Below are positions 1 to 9,744 of a DNA stretch of 64,000 nt, piece after piece; position 1 is the first letter of the stretch, and each line of letters opens with the position of its first letter. A model generated the notes under the pieces. That model made no database searches and was not told the DNA's origin. It was given only the letters and a program-made list of their open reading frames with translations. Position numbers and translations under genes: made by a program. The stretch is from Archaeoglobaceae archaeon (GTDB lineage Archaea > Halobacteriota > Archaeoglobi > Archaeoglobales > Archaeoglobaceae). Where the stretch lies: assembly GCA_026988525.1 (NCBI GenBank), contig JALSLC010000033.1:1-64000 (forward strand), given 5' to 3'.

Positions 1-88
1 ATTCGAGTTAAAATCAGACCTTGATGGGATTGAAAGTTGAGCAACATTGCAGACAGCATTAGCGTAGAAACGCGTTAAAATCAGACCT
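1..88 (+). CRISPR. Trailer end of a CRISPR array
   Basis: A 30-base repeat lies at 7-36 (begins GTTAAAATCAGACC, ends GGGATTGAAAG). A 37-base spacer follows at 37-73, then a repeat copy cut to its first 15 bases at 74-88. Bases 1-6 would be the end of the previous spacer. The repeat ends in ATTGAAAG, the usual 8-base crRNA handle, so transcription should run left to right and this is the leader-distal end; a truncated last repeat is normal there. The repeat closely resembles the one I remember from Archaeoglobus. Only one full repeat is inside the window, so the call rests on the repeat-spacer-partial repeat layout. No cas gene is in the window. Confidence 0.85.
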
Positions 89-184
89 AAAAAACAAAAA
101 AATTAAAAAATCTGAAAAATACAGCATAATTGAGTTGTAAATAAGTAAAATAAAAGTAAAATAAATAATTAAAAAGCGATTAAC

Positions 185-1129
185 TTAAACCACAATGGAC
201 ATAACATCAAACATCTTTTTTATAGCTTTCTTAGCTCTTTTTGCTATTTCCTCATCAACTTTTACGATATTCTCTTCCATACTTAAAGCTCTAAGCACTC
301 CGTCTATTGTATTCAATTTCATTTCAATACATACACTTTTTCTCAGAGGTACTATTTTTTTATCAGTTTCAATTCTCATTCTTTCTATTAAGCCTATTTC
401 AGTTCCAACAATAAACATCTTTGAATCACTCTTTTTGACGTATTCTAACATCTGACTTGTTGAACCAACAAAATCAGCCATATTTTGTACTTCAACGTCG
501 CATTCAGGATGAACTATAACTTCAGCATCCGGATAATTCTTTTTTGCAATTACAACATCTTCAACTTGAAACATTTTGTGAACGTAGCAATATCCGTGTT
601 TTGGGATAGGTATTACTTTAACACCCTTAGATGCAAACGCAGCTAAATTTGCATCCGGTCCCATATAACATATCCCATCTTTGGCTATCCTTTTTGCAAT
701 TTTATCAGCATTTGCAGAAGTACAGCATACATCGGCTTCAGCTTTAACTTCAGCATGCGTATTCACATAAGCTATAAAAGGATATCCACTCTTTTTTGCC
801 GTTTTAACCATCTCAGGTGTTAGTTGTAGAGCCATTGGACATTTAGCCTCTTTGCAAGGTACTACTACTTTTTTATCTGGATTTAGTATTGATACTGTCT
901 CAGCCATAAAATCTACACCGCAAAAAACAATTAAATCTGCATCTGTTTTTGTAGCTTTAATTGCAAGCTCCAAACTATCTCCTTTGAAATCAGCTATTTT
1001 TTGTATATCTGTATTCTGATAGTTGTGAGCTAAAATTAGAGCGTTTTTTTCTTCCTTTAATTTTTCTATTTTCTTAATAATTTCATATATTTTTTTGAGA
1101 TTTTTTTCAGGTGAAATATGCGATGGCAT
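185..1129 (-). CDS. nadA: Quinolinate synthase NadA
   Basis: Makes quinolinate from iminoaspartate and dihydroxyacetone phosphate for de novo NAD synthesis. The 314-residue length fits the family. The three expected [4Fe-4S] ligands are visible: C97 in EAKCPMA, C210 in VHPEC and C267 in VCIEMK. Other family marks are AHNYQ near residue 35 and GPDANLA near 157. The start has GGTGA upstream. No nadB or nadC lies beside it; the divergent neighbour 57 bases away is a thymidylate-synthase-like gene, so any functional link there is unclear. Confidence 0.96.
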   Translation of the reverse strand: MPSHISPEKNLKKIYEIIKKIEKLKEEKNALILAHNYQNTDIQKIADFKGDSLELAIKATKTDADLIVFCGVDFMAETVSILNPDKKVVVPCKEAKCPMALQLTPEMVKTAKKSGYPFIAYVNTHAEVKAEADVCCTSANADKIAKRIAKDGICYMGPDANLAAFASKGVKVIPIPKHGYCYVHKMFQVEDVVIAKKNYPDAEVIVHPECDVEVQNMADFVGSTSQMLEYVKKSDSKMFIVGTEIGLIERMRIETDKKIVPLRKSVCIEMKLNTIDGVLRALSMEENIVKVDEEIAKRAKKAIKKMFDVMSIVV

Positions 1130-1186
1130 AATTCACCATAACAAAAACAGTCAAATTAAAGTTATCTTTAGTAAAACAAAAATACG

Positions 1187-2476
1187 ATGATAATAGTTAA
1201 TAAAGCTGATAGCGCTATTCGACATTTAATATCCAAAATTGCCGAAGAAGGAGTTGAAGTTCCATCTAAGTATGGTAATTCAATTCAATCGAAACCTGCC
1301 TTCTTAGTTGTGAAAAAGCCAGAATACTTTAATGACATGTCAGATGATTTCTGGTATATCAACGGTGAAAGTTACTTGGATAGAGTAAACAGATTTTTGG
1401 AAGTTGTAGCTCTAAAAATAAAAGCGAGTCCATATACAAGAAGAATGTCAATACCCATATGGTATCCAAAAGATCATTACTCTCCCACTCCTCCCGCAAT
1501 AACTGAAGTTAGTTTCCTGTATTTTAACGATAAAATCAATTTAACTGCGTATTTAAGAAGTTTAAATGTTTTAGACTATTTTACTTGTGATTTTGATTTA
1601 CTCAACTATTTACTTGAAAGAGTTAGCACTTTATCCGGAATAGAAAGTGGAAGCATAGGTCTAGTTATAGGAATACCACATATCTATAAAAGAGATTTAG
1701 AGAGGGCGGAGAAAGAGTATGGAAGTAGTAAGAAAAAAGAATTTTTTGGAAGCAGTTATGAAGGTACACACATTGTTGAAAAAAGCTTAGCTTCTTCATG
1801 GCATTCTGCTCTAAACAACGTTTACAGAGGTATGGTGAAAAAAACAGAGTGGGGTACTCTTTTTGGTAAACAAGATAAGTGTAGGTTTTTACCCAGAGTA
1901 TATATTGAAGTGAAAAAACCGGATGAAGACAAAATTCATGACAAAGCTCCTTTTTCAAAAGAATATGGAATTGACTATGCCCACAATTACGTTATATATG
2001 CAAAATACATAGACAAACCAGTATCATATATAGAAAAGAAAGAAGGAGAAGTATATACTTACGCTGAAAGGGCTAGATATTGTGAAAAAGATGAAATAAA
2101 AGTCGATCAATTGTACAAATGCATTGAAAAACTCAGAAAAAACATATATTCGAGAGATTGTTATGTCTCCATATCTCGTCCTTGGGATCTGTTTAGTAAC
2201 GAACCACCTTGCTTAAGAGGCTACCATTTTATTCCAAATAAGAAAAAACTGATAGGCTTATTTTACATGAGGTCAAATGATGTTTACGGTGCTATGCATG
2301 CCAACATGTTTGCATTTTCACTTTTAACAGCATACGTATCAGAGTTAGTAGGCTTTGAAGGATACGAGTACCATCACTTCACAAACGACGCACACATATA
2401 CTTTGAGTCAATAAAGGCTGTAGAAGATATATTATTTCCGGAAACGCCAAAAATATTGGATATATTTAACGATTAA
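1187..2476 (+). CDS. Tandem thymidylate-synthase-like protein (inactive plus active domain)
   Basis: The C-terminal half (about residues 320-410) carries classic thymidylate synthase marks: SISRPWDL, the catalytic PPC (C342), YMRSND (R362) and DAHIY (H403, Y405). The N-terminal half (about 82-170) follows the same order of motifs: YTRRMSIPIW, PPA at 102-104, YLRS (R124) and PHIY (H165, Y167), but alanine replaces the catalytic cysteine. So this 429-residue protein seems to be a fused duplication of the fold with one degenerate copy; usual ThyA is about 220-320 residues. Expected reaction is dUMP to dTMP, but a dCMP hydroxymethylase-type activity is not excluded. It converges on the aminotransferase gene with a one-base gap. 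Confidence 0.8.
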   Translation: MIIVNKADSAIRHLISKIAEEGVEVPSKYGNSIQSKPAFLVVKKPEYFNDMSDDFWYINGESYLDRVNRFLEVVALKIKASPYTRRMSIPIWYPKDHYSPTPPAITEVSFLYFNDKINLTAYLRSLNVLDYFTCDFDLLNYLLERVSTLSGIESGSIGLVIGIPHIYKRDLERAEKEYGSSKKKEFFGSSYEGTHIVEKSLASSWHSALNNVYRGMVKKTEWGTLFGKQDKCRFLPRVYIEVKKPDEDKIHDKAPFSKEYGIDYAHNYVIYAKYIDKPVSYIEKKEGEVYTYAERARYCEKDEIKVDQLYKCIEKLRKNIYSRDCYVSISRPWDLFSNEPPCLRGYHFIPNKKKLIGLFYMRSNDVYGAMHANMFAFSLLTAYVSELVGFEGYEYHHFTNDAHIYFESIKAVEDILFPETPKILDIFND

Positions 2477-2477
2477 A

Positions 2478-3629
2478 TTATAAGTTTTCTACAAACTCAA
2501 CTATTCTACCTACCGCTTCTTTTAATTTGTCCATGTTTACTGCGTAAGCACATCTAATATATCCTTCTCCACTCTCTCCAAAAGCATTTCCCGGTACGAC
2601 AGCCACATTTTTTTCAAAAAGCAACTTTTTTGCAAATTCTTCACTGCTTAGTCCAGTATTTTTTATGGACGGAAATATATAAAAAGCACCGTCTGGTTTT
2701 CTTACATCTAAAACGTTTCTAAGTTTTTTTACAATATAGTTTCTTCTCCTAATGTATTCTTCTCTCATCTCATCCAGCTCATCTTCACTTCTCAAAGCCT
2801 CTATTGCACCAACCTGAGAAATAACAGGAGCACACAACATACAGTACTGATGTATCTTTAACATAGCATTTATCAAATCTTCTGGAGCTATAACATAACC
2901 AACTCTTAAACCAGTCATTGCGTATGCCTTGGAGAAACCGTTGAGAATTATTGTTCTTTCGAACATACCTTCAAGAGCCGCAATAGAAATATGTTTAAAA
3001 GAGTAACTTAACTCTGCATATATTTCGTCTGAAATAACTATTAAATCTTTTTCTACTGCAAAATCAGCAATCTCTTCAAGTGTATTTTTTGTGTAGCTAA
3101 CACCAGTAGGATTATTTGGATAATTTATAATAATTGCTTTTATTTTTCTTCCATCTCTTTCTGCTCTTTCAGCTATTTTAATCATATCTTCATAGTACGG
3201 TATAAAATCAGGGTTTGTTGGATAACTTAAAGCTATTCCTCCCGCTAGAATTGTAAGTGGAGAATATGAAACATAACACGGTTCCGGAATTAATATGCTT
3301 TCACCAAAATTCAATATTGATCTAATTGCAATATCTATAGCCTCACTAACTCCGGTAGTAACTACTATATTATCAACACCACAATTAACTCCAAATTTTT
3401 TGTAGTACTCTGAAATTTTCTCTCTCAGCTCGTATAAGCCATAATTGGATGTATAAGATGTTATACCTTTTTCAAGTGAGTATATTATCTCTTCTCTAAT
3501 TCTCCATGGAACCGGGAAGTCTGGTTCACCAACTCCCAAACTTATTACGTCATCTCTGCCAATTATTAGTTCGAAAAATTTTCTTATTCCAGATGGCTTT
3601 AAAGATGCAACATTCTTAGATATACGCAT
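2478..3629 (-). CDS. Class I/II PLP aminotransferase
   Basis: A 383-residue aspartate/aromatic-type aminotransferase. Visible family motifs are GVGEPDFPVP near 32, YPNNPTG near 170, SDEIY near 200 and the PLP lysine K234 in NGFSKAYAMTGLRVGY. It is the second gene after an Lrp-type regulator (10-base gap, same strand), so the pair is probably one operon controlled by an amino acid signal. The exact amino acid substrate cannot be read from the sequence; aspartate, aromatic or alanine-type substrates all fit. Confidence 0.93.
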   Translation of the reverse strand: MRISKNVASLKPSGIRKFFELIIGRDDVISLGVGEPDFPVPWRIREEIIYSLEKGITSYTSNYGLYELREKISEYYKKFGVNCGVDNIVVTTGVSEAIDIAIRSILNFGESILIPEPCYVSYSPLTILAGGIALSYPTNPDFIPYYEDMIKIAERAERDGRKIKAIIINYPNNPTGVSYTKNTLEEIADFAVEKDLIVISDEIYAELSYSFKHISIAALEGMFERTIILNGFSKAYAMTGLRVGYVIAPEDLINAMLKIHQYCMLCAPVISQVGAIEALRSEDELDEMREEYIRRRNYIVKKLRNVLDVRKPDGAFYIFPSIKNTGLSSEEFAKKLLFEKNVAVVPGNAFGESGEGYIRCAYAVNMDKLKEAVGRIVEFVENL

Positions 3630-3639
3630 CTCCCAACAC

Positions 3640-4131
3640 CTACGGAGTTATAGCTAACCTTCTATCATCCTCTTCCTTAAATAAGAGTACTCCTTCCTCC
3701 TTGTACGTTCTTAGAACAAAGTGGGTAACAGTAGTAAGTACTTCGGGTATTGTAGAAATTTTTTCAGCAACGAAAAATGATACATCTTTCAAGCTTTTAC
3801 CTTTTACAACAACTTGAAAGTCATAATCACCACTGATTAGCCTAACAGCATGAACTTCCGGATATTTTGCTATTCTTTTTGCTATATCGTCATAGTTTTT
3901 CTCTCTTGTAAGTGTAACTCTAACATCTATTACTGCATATACTGGTTCCTCTCCTGCTCTCTCCCAGTTTACAAGCGTCTTATACTTCAAAATTATTCCA
4001 TTTTCCTCGGCTTTTTTTACGACCTCTTCAACTTCCTTTTCACTTATTCCAAGCATCTCAGCAATCTCTTCATAACTTAATCTTGCATTATTTTCAAGAA
4101 GTTTAAGAATGTCCTTAGCTTTTTTATCCAT
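3640..4131 (-). CDS. Lrp/AsnC family transcriptional regulator
   Basis: The 163-residue protein has an N-terminal helix-turn-helix (KDILKLLENNARLSYEEIAE begins at residue 6) followed by a RAM/Lrp ligand-binding domain containing the GDYDF motif near 102. These proteins usually bind an amino acid and control the genes beside them. It directly precedes the aminotransferase, which is its likely target along with itself. The N-terminal part reads as a normal archaeal Lrp-like HTH; the last 25 residues are a charged extension. Confidence 0.92.
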   Translation of the reverse strand: MDKKAKDILKLLENNARLSYEEIAEMLGISEKEVEEVVKKAEENGIILKYKTLVNWERAGEEPVYAVIDVRVTLTREKNYDDIAKRIAKYPEVHAVRLISGDYDFQVVVKGKSLKDVSFFVAEKISTIPEVLTTVTHFVLRTYKEEGVLLFKEEDDRRLAITP

Positions 4132-4193
4132 AAAATAGCTAAATGAAAAACTGTTTATATTTTTTGTTTTAATGATGTGTTAATTCAAGATTT

Positions 4194-4925
4194 TTAAAGA
4201 ATCATACTCAAAAACTGCCGAGTTCTTGGATGTTTTGGAGCCGTAAATATTTCCTCCGGTTTTCCTTCTTCCACAATGACTCCCCCATCCATGAATATAA
4301 CCCTATCACCCACTTCTTTTGCAAAACCCATTTCATGAGTGACTACTATCATTGTCATACCTTCTCTTGCCAGTTCTTCCATGACATTCAATACTTCTTT
4401 TACCCTCTCTGGATCCAATGCTGATGTAACTTCATCAAAAAGCATAAGTTCGGGGTTCATAGCTAAAGCTCTCGCTATAGCAACTCTCTGCTGCTGTCCT
4501 CCGCTCAATTGATGGGGATAATAACTTGCAAATTCTTCTTCTAACCCAACTTTTTTTAAGTATTTTATAGCTATTTTTTCAGCTTCTTCTTTTGGTACCT
4601 TTTTAACAATTCTGAGTGGTAGTGTTATATTTTCAAGAGCTGTTAGATGTGAAAAAAGATTGAATTGCTGAAATACAATACCTATTCTTTGCCTAATTTT
4701 GTTTAAATCAACACCCTTAGCTGTTAAATCTATATCATCCAATATTATCTTTCCTTCAGTTGGTGGCTCCAACATGTTTATACACTTAAGTAAAGTTGAT
4801 TTTCCACCTCCTGAAGGGCCAATTATAACAACTACTTCTCCCTTTTCAACTTCCATGTTTACTCCTCTCAAAACGTACAAGTTTCCAAACCTTTTGTGCA
4901 AGTTTATTATTTTAAGGAGACTCAT
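4194..4925 (-). CDS. glnQ: Polar amino acid ABC transporter, ATPase (GlnQ type)
   Basis: ATPase subunit of a glutamine/histidine-type uptake system. It shows Walker [10 protein letters not shown] near residue 36, the Q-loop FQQFNLF, signature LSGGQQQR, Walker B LMLFDE and the H-loop VTHEM. I start at 4925 (ATG) rather than the upstream TTG at 4934 because GGTGGT precedes it. The start overlaps the end of the permease gene, so the two are translationally coupled. Third gene of the binding protein, permease, ATPase operon. Confidence 0.94.
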   Translation of the reverse strand: MSLLKIINLHKRFGNLYVLRGVNMEVEKGEVVVIIGPSGGGKSTLLKCINMLEPPTEGKIILDDIDLTAKGVDLNKIRQRIGIVFQQFNLFSHLTALENITLPLRIVKKVPKEEAEKIAIKYLKKVGLEEEFASYYPHQLSGGQQQRVAIARALAMNPELMLFDEVTSALDPERVKEVLNVMEELAREGMTMIVVTHEMGFAKEVGDRVIFMDGGVIVEEGKPEEIFTAPKHPRTRQFLSMIL

Positions 4926-5586
4926 GACCACCAATCCTCCTTTGAAAGCGTTCTACAAGTTTACTTAAAGGTAATGTCATCATAAGGTAGAACATAGCCA
5001 CTCCAAGTAGTGGTGTCCATGCATTGAAGGTAACCGCATAGATCTGCATTCCTGTTCTTGTAAGTTCGGCTATAGCAATTACAGAGAGCAAAGATGAATC
5101 TTTTATTAATGCTATAAATTCGTTACCTAAAGCTGGAAATATATTTCTAAATGCTTGAGGTAAAATTACATACCTCATAGCTTGAAAGTACGTCATTCCA
5201 AGTGATCTAGCTGCATCCATTTGTCCTTTTGGGACGCTCTGTATTCCAGCTCTTATTATCTCAGCTATGTACGCACCACTATTTATACTTAGAGCCAATA
5301 CTCCGGCAACTTCTGGAGGCAAGTTTATTCCAGCAGCTGGAAGGCCATAGTAAACAATCATTATTTGAACTAACAAGGGCGTACCTCTAATTAGCTCTAC
5401 ATAGGCTGCAGCAATCTTAGGCAGGATAGGATTTTTAATTATTCTAAATACACCAAAAATCGTACCAATTATCAATCCAAAAAGTATTGATAAGGATGAA
5501 AACTTTAAAGTTACTAAGGCTCCTCTTGCTAAATCAGGTAAAATTTTAATAAAAAGGTTGAAATCAAACTGTCCTATGCCTACCAT
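4912..5586 (-). CDS. Polar amino acid ABC transporter, permease (HisM/GlnP type)
   Basis: A 224-residue inner membrane permease with several hydrophobic segments. The EAA-type loop that docks on the ATPase is visible as [22 protein letters not shown] around 140-160. The segment [22 protein letters not shown] is typical of the His/Glu/Gln permease family. It sits between the binding-protein gene (12-base gap) and the ATPase gene (overlap). Only one permease is present, so it presumably works as a homodimer. Confidence 0.94.
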   Translation of the reverse strand: MVGIGQFDFNLFIKILPDLARGALVTLKFSSLSILFGLIIGTIFGVFRIIKNPILPKIAAAYVELIRGTPLLVQIMIVYYGLPAAGINLPPEVAGVLALSINSGAYIAEIIRAGIQSVPKGQMDAARSLGMTYFQAMRYVILPQAFRNIFPALGNEFIALIKDSSLLSVIAIAELTRTGMQIYAVTFNAWTPLLGVAMFYLMMTLPLSKLVERFQRRIGGHESP

Positions 5587-5597
5587 GTTTTTCCCCG

Positions 5598-6440
5598 CTA
5601 AGTTTCTGGAGAACTATGCAATAGAAGTGTTATGTTTGGCTTAGTACCAAACCACTTTTCGTATATTTGTGTATATGTGCCATCCATTATTGTTTTGTTT
5701 AAAGCATTATTTATGGCCTTTAATAGCGCTGGATTATCCTTAGCTACAGCAATTCCATATAGTTCATGTGTCAGCCTTTCATTAATAACTTTGTATTCTT
5801 CAGGACACTTCTTCGCCATCCAGAGTGCTACACCGTTGTCTATTATCACTGCATCAAGCCTACCGTTCTTTAAGTCTAACAAAGCATCAGGCGTAGTTTG
5901 ATACTTCTTTAATGTAAACTTTATACCCTCTTTCAAAAGTTTTTCAGCGAAGAATTCACCAGTAGTTCCAAGCTGAACTCCAACCACCTTTCCTTCTAAA
6001 TCTTTTACGCCGTGAATTCTACTGTCGTTCTTTCTTACAACAATTACCTGAGATGCAACAAAGTAAGGTCTGCTAAAGTAAACGGCCTTAGCTCTTTCTG
6101 GAGTTATTGTCATAGCACTACATATACAGTCGTACTTGTGGGCTTCAAGTCCCGGAATAATTCCCGTCCAAGCAACATTAACAAATTTTGGTTTTAGCCC
6201 CATTTCCTTTGCTATGGCTTTCATTAGATCAACATCAAAACCCTGAAACTTATGATTCGTATCGTTTATGAATTCAAAAGGTGGATAAGTAGCATCCATT
6301 CCAACTGTCAAGTAACCGGGGTGTACAAGTTTTGCCTTCTCTATTTGTTTTTGAGTTTGCTTTTGTGCACATCCCGCAAGTGTAATACCCAATAATACAA
6401 CAGATATAATTAAGATCCACCTTAGCTTATCTATTTTCAT
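5598..6440 (-). CDS. Amino acid ABC transporter substrate-binding lipoprotein (family 3)
   Basis: Extracellular binding protein of the polar amino acid system. From the chosen start the signal peptide ends in a lipobox LAGC with C24 as the lipid anchor. Family 3 marks are YLTVGMDATYPPFEF, FDVDLMKAIAKEMG and the arginine-containing RPYF stretch. I place the start at 6440 because GGAGGTGATAGT lies just upstream; a longer frame opening at 6527 adds a non-signal-like N-terminus. It is the first gene of the operon and faces ileS across a 184-base divergent region. Confidence 0.93.
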   Translation of the reverse strand: MKIDKLRWILIISVVLLGITLAGCAQKQTQKQIEKAKLVHPGYLTVGMDATYPPFEFINDTNHKFQGFDVDLMKAIAKEMGLKPKFVNVAWTGIIPGLEAHKYDCICSAMTITPERAKAVYFSRPYFVASQVIVVRKNDSRIHGVKDLEGKVVGVQLGTTGEFFAEKLLKEGIKFTLKKYQTTPDALLDLKNGRLDAVIIDNGVALWMAKKCPEEYKVINERLTHELYGIAVAKDNPALLKAINNALNKTIMDGTYTQIYEKWFGTKPNITLLLHSSPET

Positions 6441-6557
6441 TATACTATCACCTCCTATATAGCAAACGGAAATGCAAAATCGATTGATTATTTTATTTTT
6501 TCGATGTTGCAAGCTAAGATACAACAATTATTCATAACGAACAATAGCTAACTTTTT

Positions 6558-6574
6558 TTGTTATTAGATAACAA
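6558..6574. promoter_or_regulatory. Inverted repeat between divergent promoters, candidate operator
   Basis: TTGTTAT-TAG-ATAACAA is a perfect 7-base inverted repeat with a 3-base centre. It lies in the region shared by the amino acid ABC operon and ileS, about 30 bases before the TATA-like TTTTTTAAAC at 6593-6602 that serves ileS. This position suits a regulator site. The regulator is unknown; the Lrp protein at 3640-4131 is one candidate by proximity only. Confidence 0.4.
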
Positions 6575-6624
6575 ATATCAAAGTTAGAACAAAGTTTTTT
6601 AAACAAATTTTACAGCCTGAAAAC

Positions 6625-9600
6625 ATGTTCCCTCCAATTTACTCTCCATCAGATGTAGAAAAAGAGGTATTCCAGTTCTGGCATGATAATCGAATATACG
6701 AAAAAGTCAAAAAAAACGGAGATAAAGATTTCTTCTTTGTAGATGGTCCACCATATACTACTGGAGAAATACACCTTGGAACTGCGTGGAACAAAGTAAT
6801 AAAAGATGTAATCCTCAGATACAAGAGAATGTGCAACTATAGGGTTAGAGATACTCCCGGATGGGATATGCATGGTCTGCCTATAGAAGTAAAAGTTGAA
6901 ACATTACTAAAATTCAAAACAAAAAGAGATATAGAAAAATACGGTGTTTCTAAATTCGTTAAAAAATGTATGGAGTTTGCCTTAGAAAATAAAGAAAAAA
7001 TGACTGAGCAATTCAAGAGATTGGCTGTTTGGATGGATTGGGACAATCCTTACATGACAATTAAAGCAGATTACATAAATGCGGCTTGGTGGACTATTAA
7101 AAGAGCATACGACAGAGGATTACTTGAAAAAAAGTTGAGAGTTGTGAATTGGTGTCCACGATGCGAAACTGCTTTAGCTGAAGCTGAAGTTGAGTACATG
7201 GATAAAGTTGATCCTTCAATATATGTGAAGTTTCCAATAAAAGGCGAAAAAGATACGTATATTGTTATATGGACTACAACACCATGGACTTTGCCAGCTA
7301 ATATGGCTGTAGCTGTGCATCCAGATTATACTTACGTAAAAGCATTGGTTAAAAAAGATGGAAAAGAAGAGAAAATTATAGTGGCAAAAGATCTATTAGA
7401 GAGTGTAGCTAAAAAGGGAGAATATGAAATAGTAAAAATAGTTGAAGAGTTTAGTGGTAAAGAGCTTGAAGGATTAGAGTATGAGCATCCCTTGAGTGAC
7501 GAAGTACCTTATCAAAAAGATGTCAAACATTTTGTATGTCTTGCAGATTTTGTAGTAGTTGAAAACACTGGTTGTGTACATATTGCCCCCGGACATGGTG
7601 CAGATGACTTCTACTTAGGTCAAAAGTATGGGTTAGAAGTATTTAATCCGGTAGATGATAGAGGTGTTTACACAGATAAAGCCGGGAAGTACGCTGGAAT
7701 AGATATTAGAAAAGCAAATTCAATAATAATAGAAGATTTAAAAAGAAAAGGATTATTATTACATAAGGAAGAAATTACCCACAGATACGGACACTGCTGG
7801 AGATGTAAGAGCCCAATAATATATAGAGCTACTGAACAGTGGTTCGTATGCGTATCTAGGGTTAAAGAAAAAATGCTTAAAGAAATAGATAAAGTTCAAT
7901 GGATACCCGACTGGGCAGGGAGTTCAAGATTTAAAGATTGGGTAAGTAATGCGAGAGACTGGTGCATAAGCAGACAAAGATACTGGGGGATACCAATACC
8001 AGTGTGGATATGTGAAAGATGTGGAAAAATAAAAGTAATTGGAAGCATAGATGAACTTGGAATTGAAATAAACAGTGATCTTGATGTTCATAGGCCGAGA
8101 GTTGACGAAGTAACTTTTGAATGTGAATGCGGAGGTAAGATGAAGAGAGTACCAGACGTTTTTGATGTCTGGTTTGACAGCGGTGTTGCAAGCTGGGCAA
8201 CTTTAAGATACCCCAAAGTTAAAGAAGAATTTGAAAAACTCTGGCCAGCCGATTTTATAACTGAAGGACACGATCAAACGAGAGGTTGGTTTTACTCTCA
8301 GCTCGGAGCTTCAGTAATAGCATTTGATAGAGCTCCATACAAAGCTGTGTTGATGCATGGTTTTTCACTCGATAAATATGGCAGAAAAATGAGTAAAAGT
8401 CTTGGAAATGTTGTGAAGCCAGAAGAAGTTTTAGATAGGATAGGAGTAGATGCGTTTAGGCTTTACGTTTTGAGCTCTGCCCCATGGGAAGATTTGAAAT
8501 TTTCAATGGAAGAAGCAGAAATGTATAGAAAGTTCTTGAATATAGTATGGAATGCCGTTAGATTTGCGTACATGTACATGACTCTTGACAAAGAAGAATT
8601 TATAGAAAACTGTAATAAAATTGAACTTAAAGTAGAAGATAAGTGGATACTGTCAAGGCTTGAAAACTTCTGCAAGATAACAAAAGATGCTCTTGAAACG
8701 TACAATATCCACAAAGCTGTAAAAGCTTTTGTGGACTTCTTTGTGGAAGATTTTAGCAGATGGTATATTCAGCTAATAAGAAGTAGAGTTTGGGAAGAAA
8801 AAGCATCTCCATCTAAAATGACAGCTTACTTTACAATTTTAAAAGTAATAGACAAGTCTATGAGAGCAATGTCTCCATACATTCCAGTTACTGCTGAATG
8901 GATATACCAACATTTTATCAAAGAATTTTGTGAAATTAGAGAGAAAGTTTTTGAAAGTAAAATTAAAGAGTCTATATTCATGGAGAGTTTTCCAGAAATT
9001 GAGGAAGATTTCATAAACAATGAGCTTGAAGAAGCCATGAAAGTAGCAAAAGATGTTTTCGAAGCTACAAGTAATGCAAGACAAAAGGCAAAGAGAAAAT
9101 TGAGATGGCCCCTAAGGTTGCTCGTGATTGAAGGAGACGAAAAAGTCAAAAAAGCAGTAAAAATGCTTGAAGAAATAATAAAAACACAATGTAACGTAAA
9201 AGAGATAAAATACGTTGAAAAATTTGAAAAGAAAGTAAAGGCTCAAGTGAACTACAAAGAAGCTGGCCCAATTTTAAAAGATAAAGTAAGAAGTTTTGTA
9301 GAATATGTAAACAATATGAGTGAGGAAGAACTGATGAGTGTAGTTGGGTCCGGAGAGATTGAGTTTGAAGGTAAAAAACTGCCCGTTAGCCTAATAAACA
9401 TAAAGTATGAAATACCTGAAGGATACGTAGAGAGCGAGTTCAGTTATGGTAAAATATACTTATATGTTGAGATGGATGATGAACTTTGGAAAGAGTGCTT
9501 AGCGAGAGAGATAGTTAGAAGGATACAAGAAATGAGGAAGATCATGAATCTTAACGTTGAAGAATACATAGACGTAGCATTAAGCTGCAAAAAAGAGTTT

Positions 9601-9744
9601 GTTAATGGATGGATAGATTATATAACAAGAGAAGTTAGAGCCAAAAATATAGAATTCGAAAGTAAATTTGAGGGAGATTGGTTCTTAAAAGAGTGGGACA
9701 TCGAAGGAGAGAAAGTAAAAATAGGTATAAAAAGATGCAGTTAA
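6625..9744 (+). CDS. ileS: Isoleucyl-tRNA synthetase
   Basis: Class I synthetase of 1039 residues that charges tRNA-Ile and edits valine. The HIGH-type motif is HLGT at 50-53 and the KMSKS motif is GRKMSKSLGNV near 590. The CP1 editing region (TTTPWTLPAN and GCVHIAPGHG) is present. Zinc-binding type cysteine pairs occur around 184-187, 397-400 and 464-467. There is no Shine-Dalgarno but a TATA-like box about 27 bases upstream, suggesting a leaderless mRNA. The next gene, mptE, begins inside its last codons. Confidence 0.98.
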   Translation: MFPPIYSPSDVEKEVFQFWHDNRIYEKVKKNGDKDFFFVDGPPYTTGEIHLGTAWNKVIKDVILRYKRMCNYRVRDTPGWDMHGLPIEVKVETLLKFKTKRDIEKYGVSKFVKKCMEFALENKEKMTEQFKRLAVWMDWDNPYMTIKADYINAAWWTIKRAYDRGLLEKKLRVVNWCPRCETALAEAEVEYMDKVDPSIYVKFPIKGEKDTYIVIWTTTPWTLPANMAVAVHPDYTYVKALVKKDGKEEKIIVAKDLLESVAKKGEYEIVKIVEEFSGKELEGLEYEHPLSDEVPYQKDVKHFVCLADFVVVENTGCVHIAPGHGADDFYLGQKYGLEVFNPVDDRGVYTDKAGKYAGIDIRKANSIIIEDLKRKGLLLHKEEITHRYGHCWRCKSPIIYRATEQWFVCVSRVKEKMLKEIDKVQWIPDWAGSSRFKDWVSNARDWCISRQRYWGIPIPVWICERCGKIKVIGSIDELGIEINSDLDVHRPRVDEVTFECECGGKMKRVPDVFDVWFDSGVASWATLRYPKVKEEFEKLWPADFITEGHDQTRGWFYSQLGASVIAFDRAPYKAVLMHGFSLDKYGRKMSKSLGNVVKPEEVLDRIGVDAFRLYVLSSAPWEDLKFSMEEAEMYRKFLNIVWNAVRFAYMYMTLDKEEFIENCNKIELKVEDKWILSRLENFCKITKDALETYNIHKAVKAFVDFFVEDFSRWYIQLIRSRVWEEKASPSKMTAYFTILKVIDKSMRAMSPYIPVTAEWIYQHFIKEFCEIREKVFESKIKESIFMESFPEIEEDFINNELEEAMKVAKDVFEATSNARQKAKRKLRWPLRLLVIEGDEKVKKAVKMLEEIIKTQCNVKEIKYVEKFEKKVKAQVNYKEAGPILKDKVRSFVEYVNNMSEEELMSVVGSGEIEFEGKKLPVSLINIKYEIPEGYVESEFSYGKIYLYVEMDDELWKECLAREIVRRIQEMRKIMNLNVEEYIDVALSCKKEFVNGWIDYITREVRAKNIEFESKFEGDWFLKEWDIEGEKVKIGIKRCS

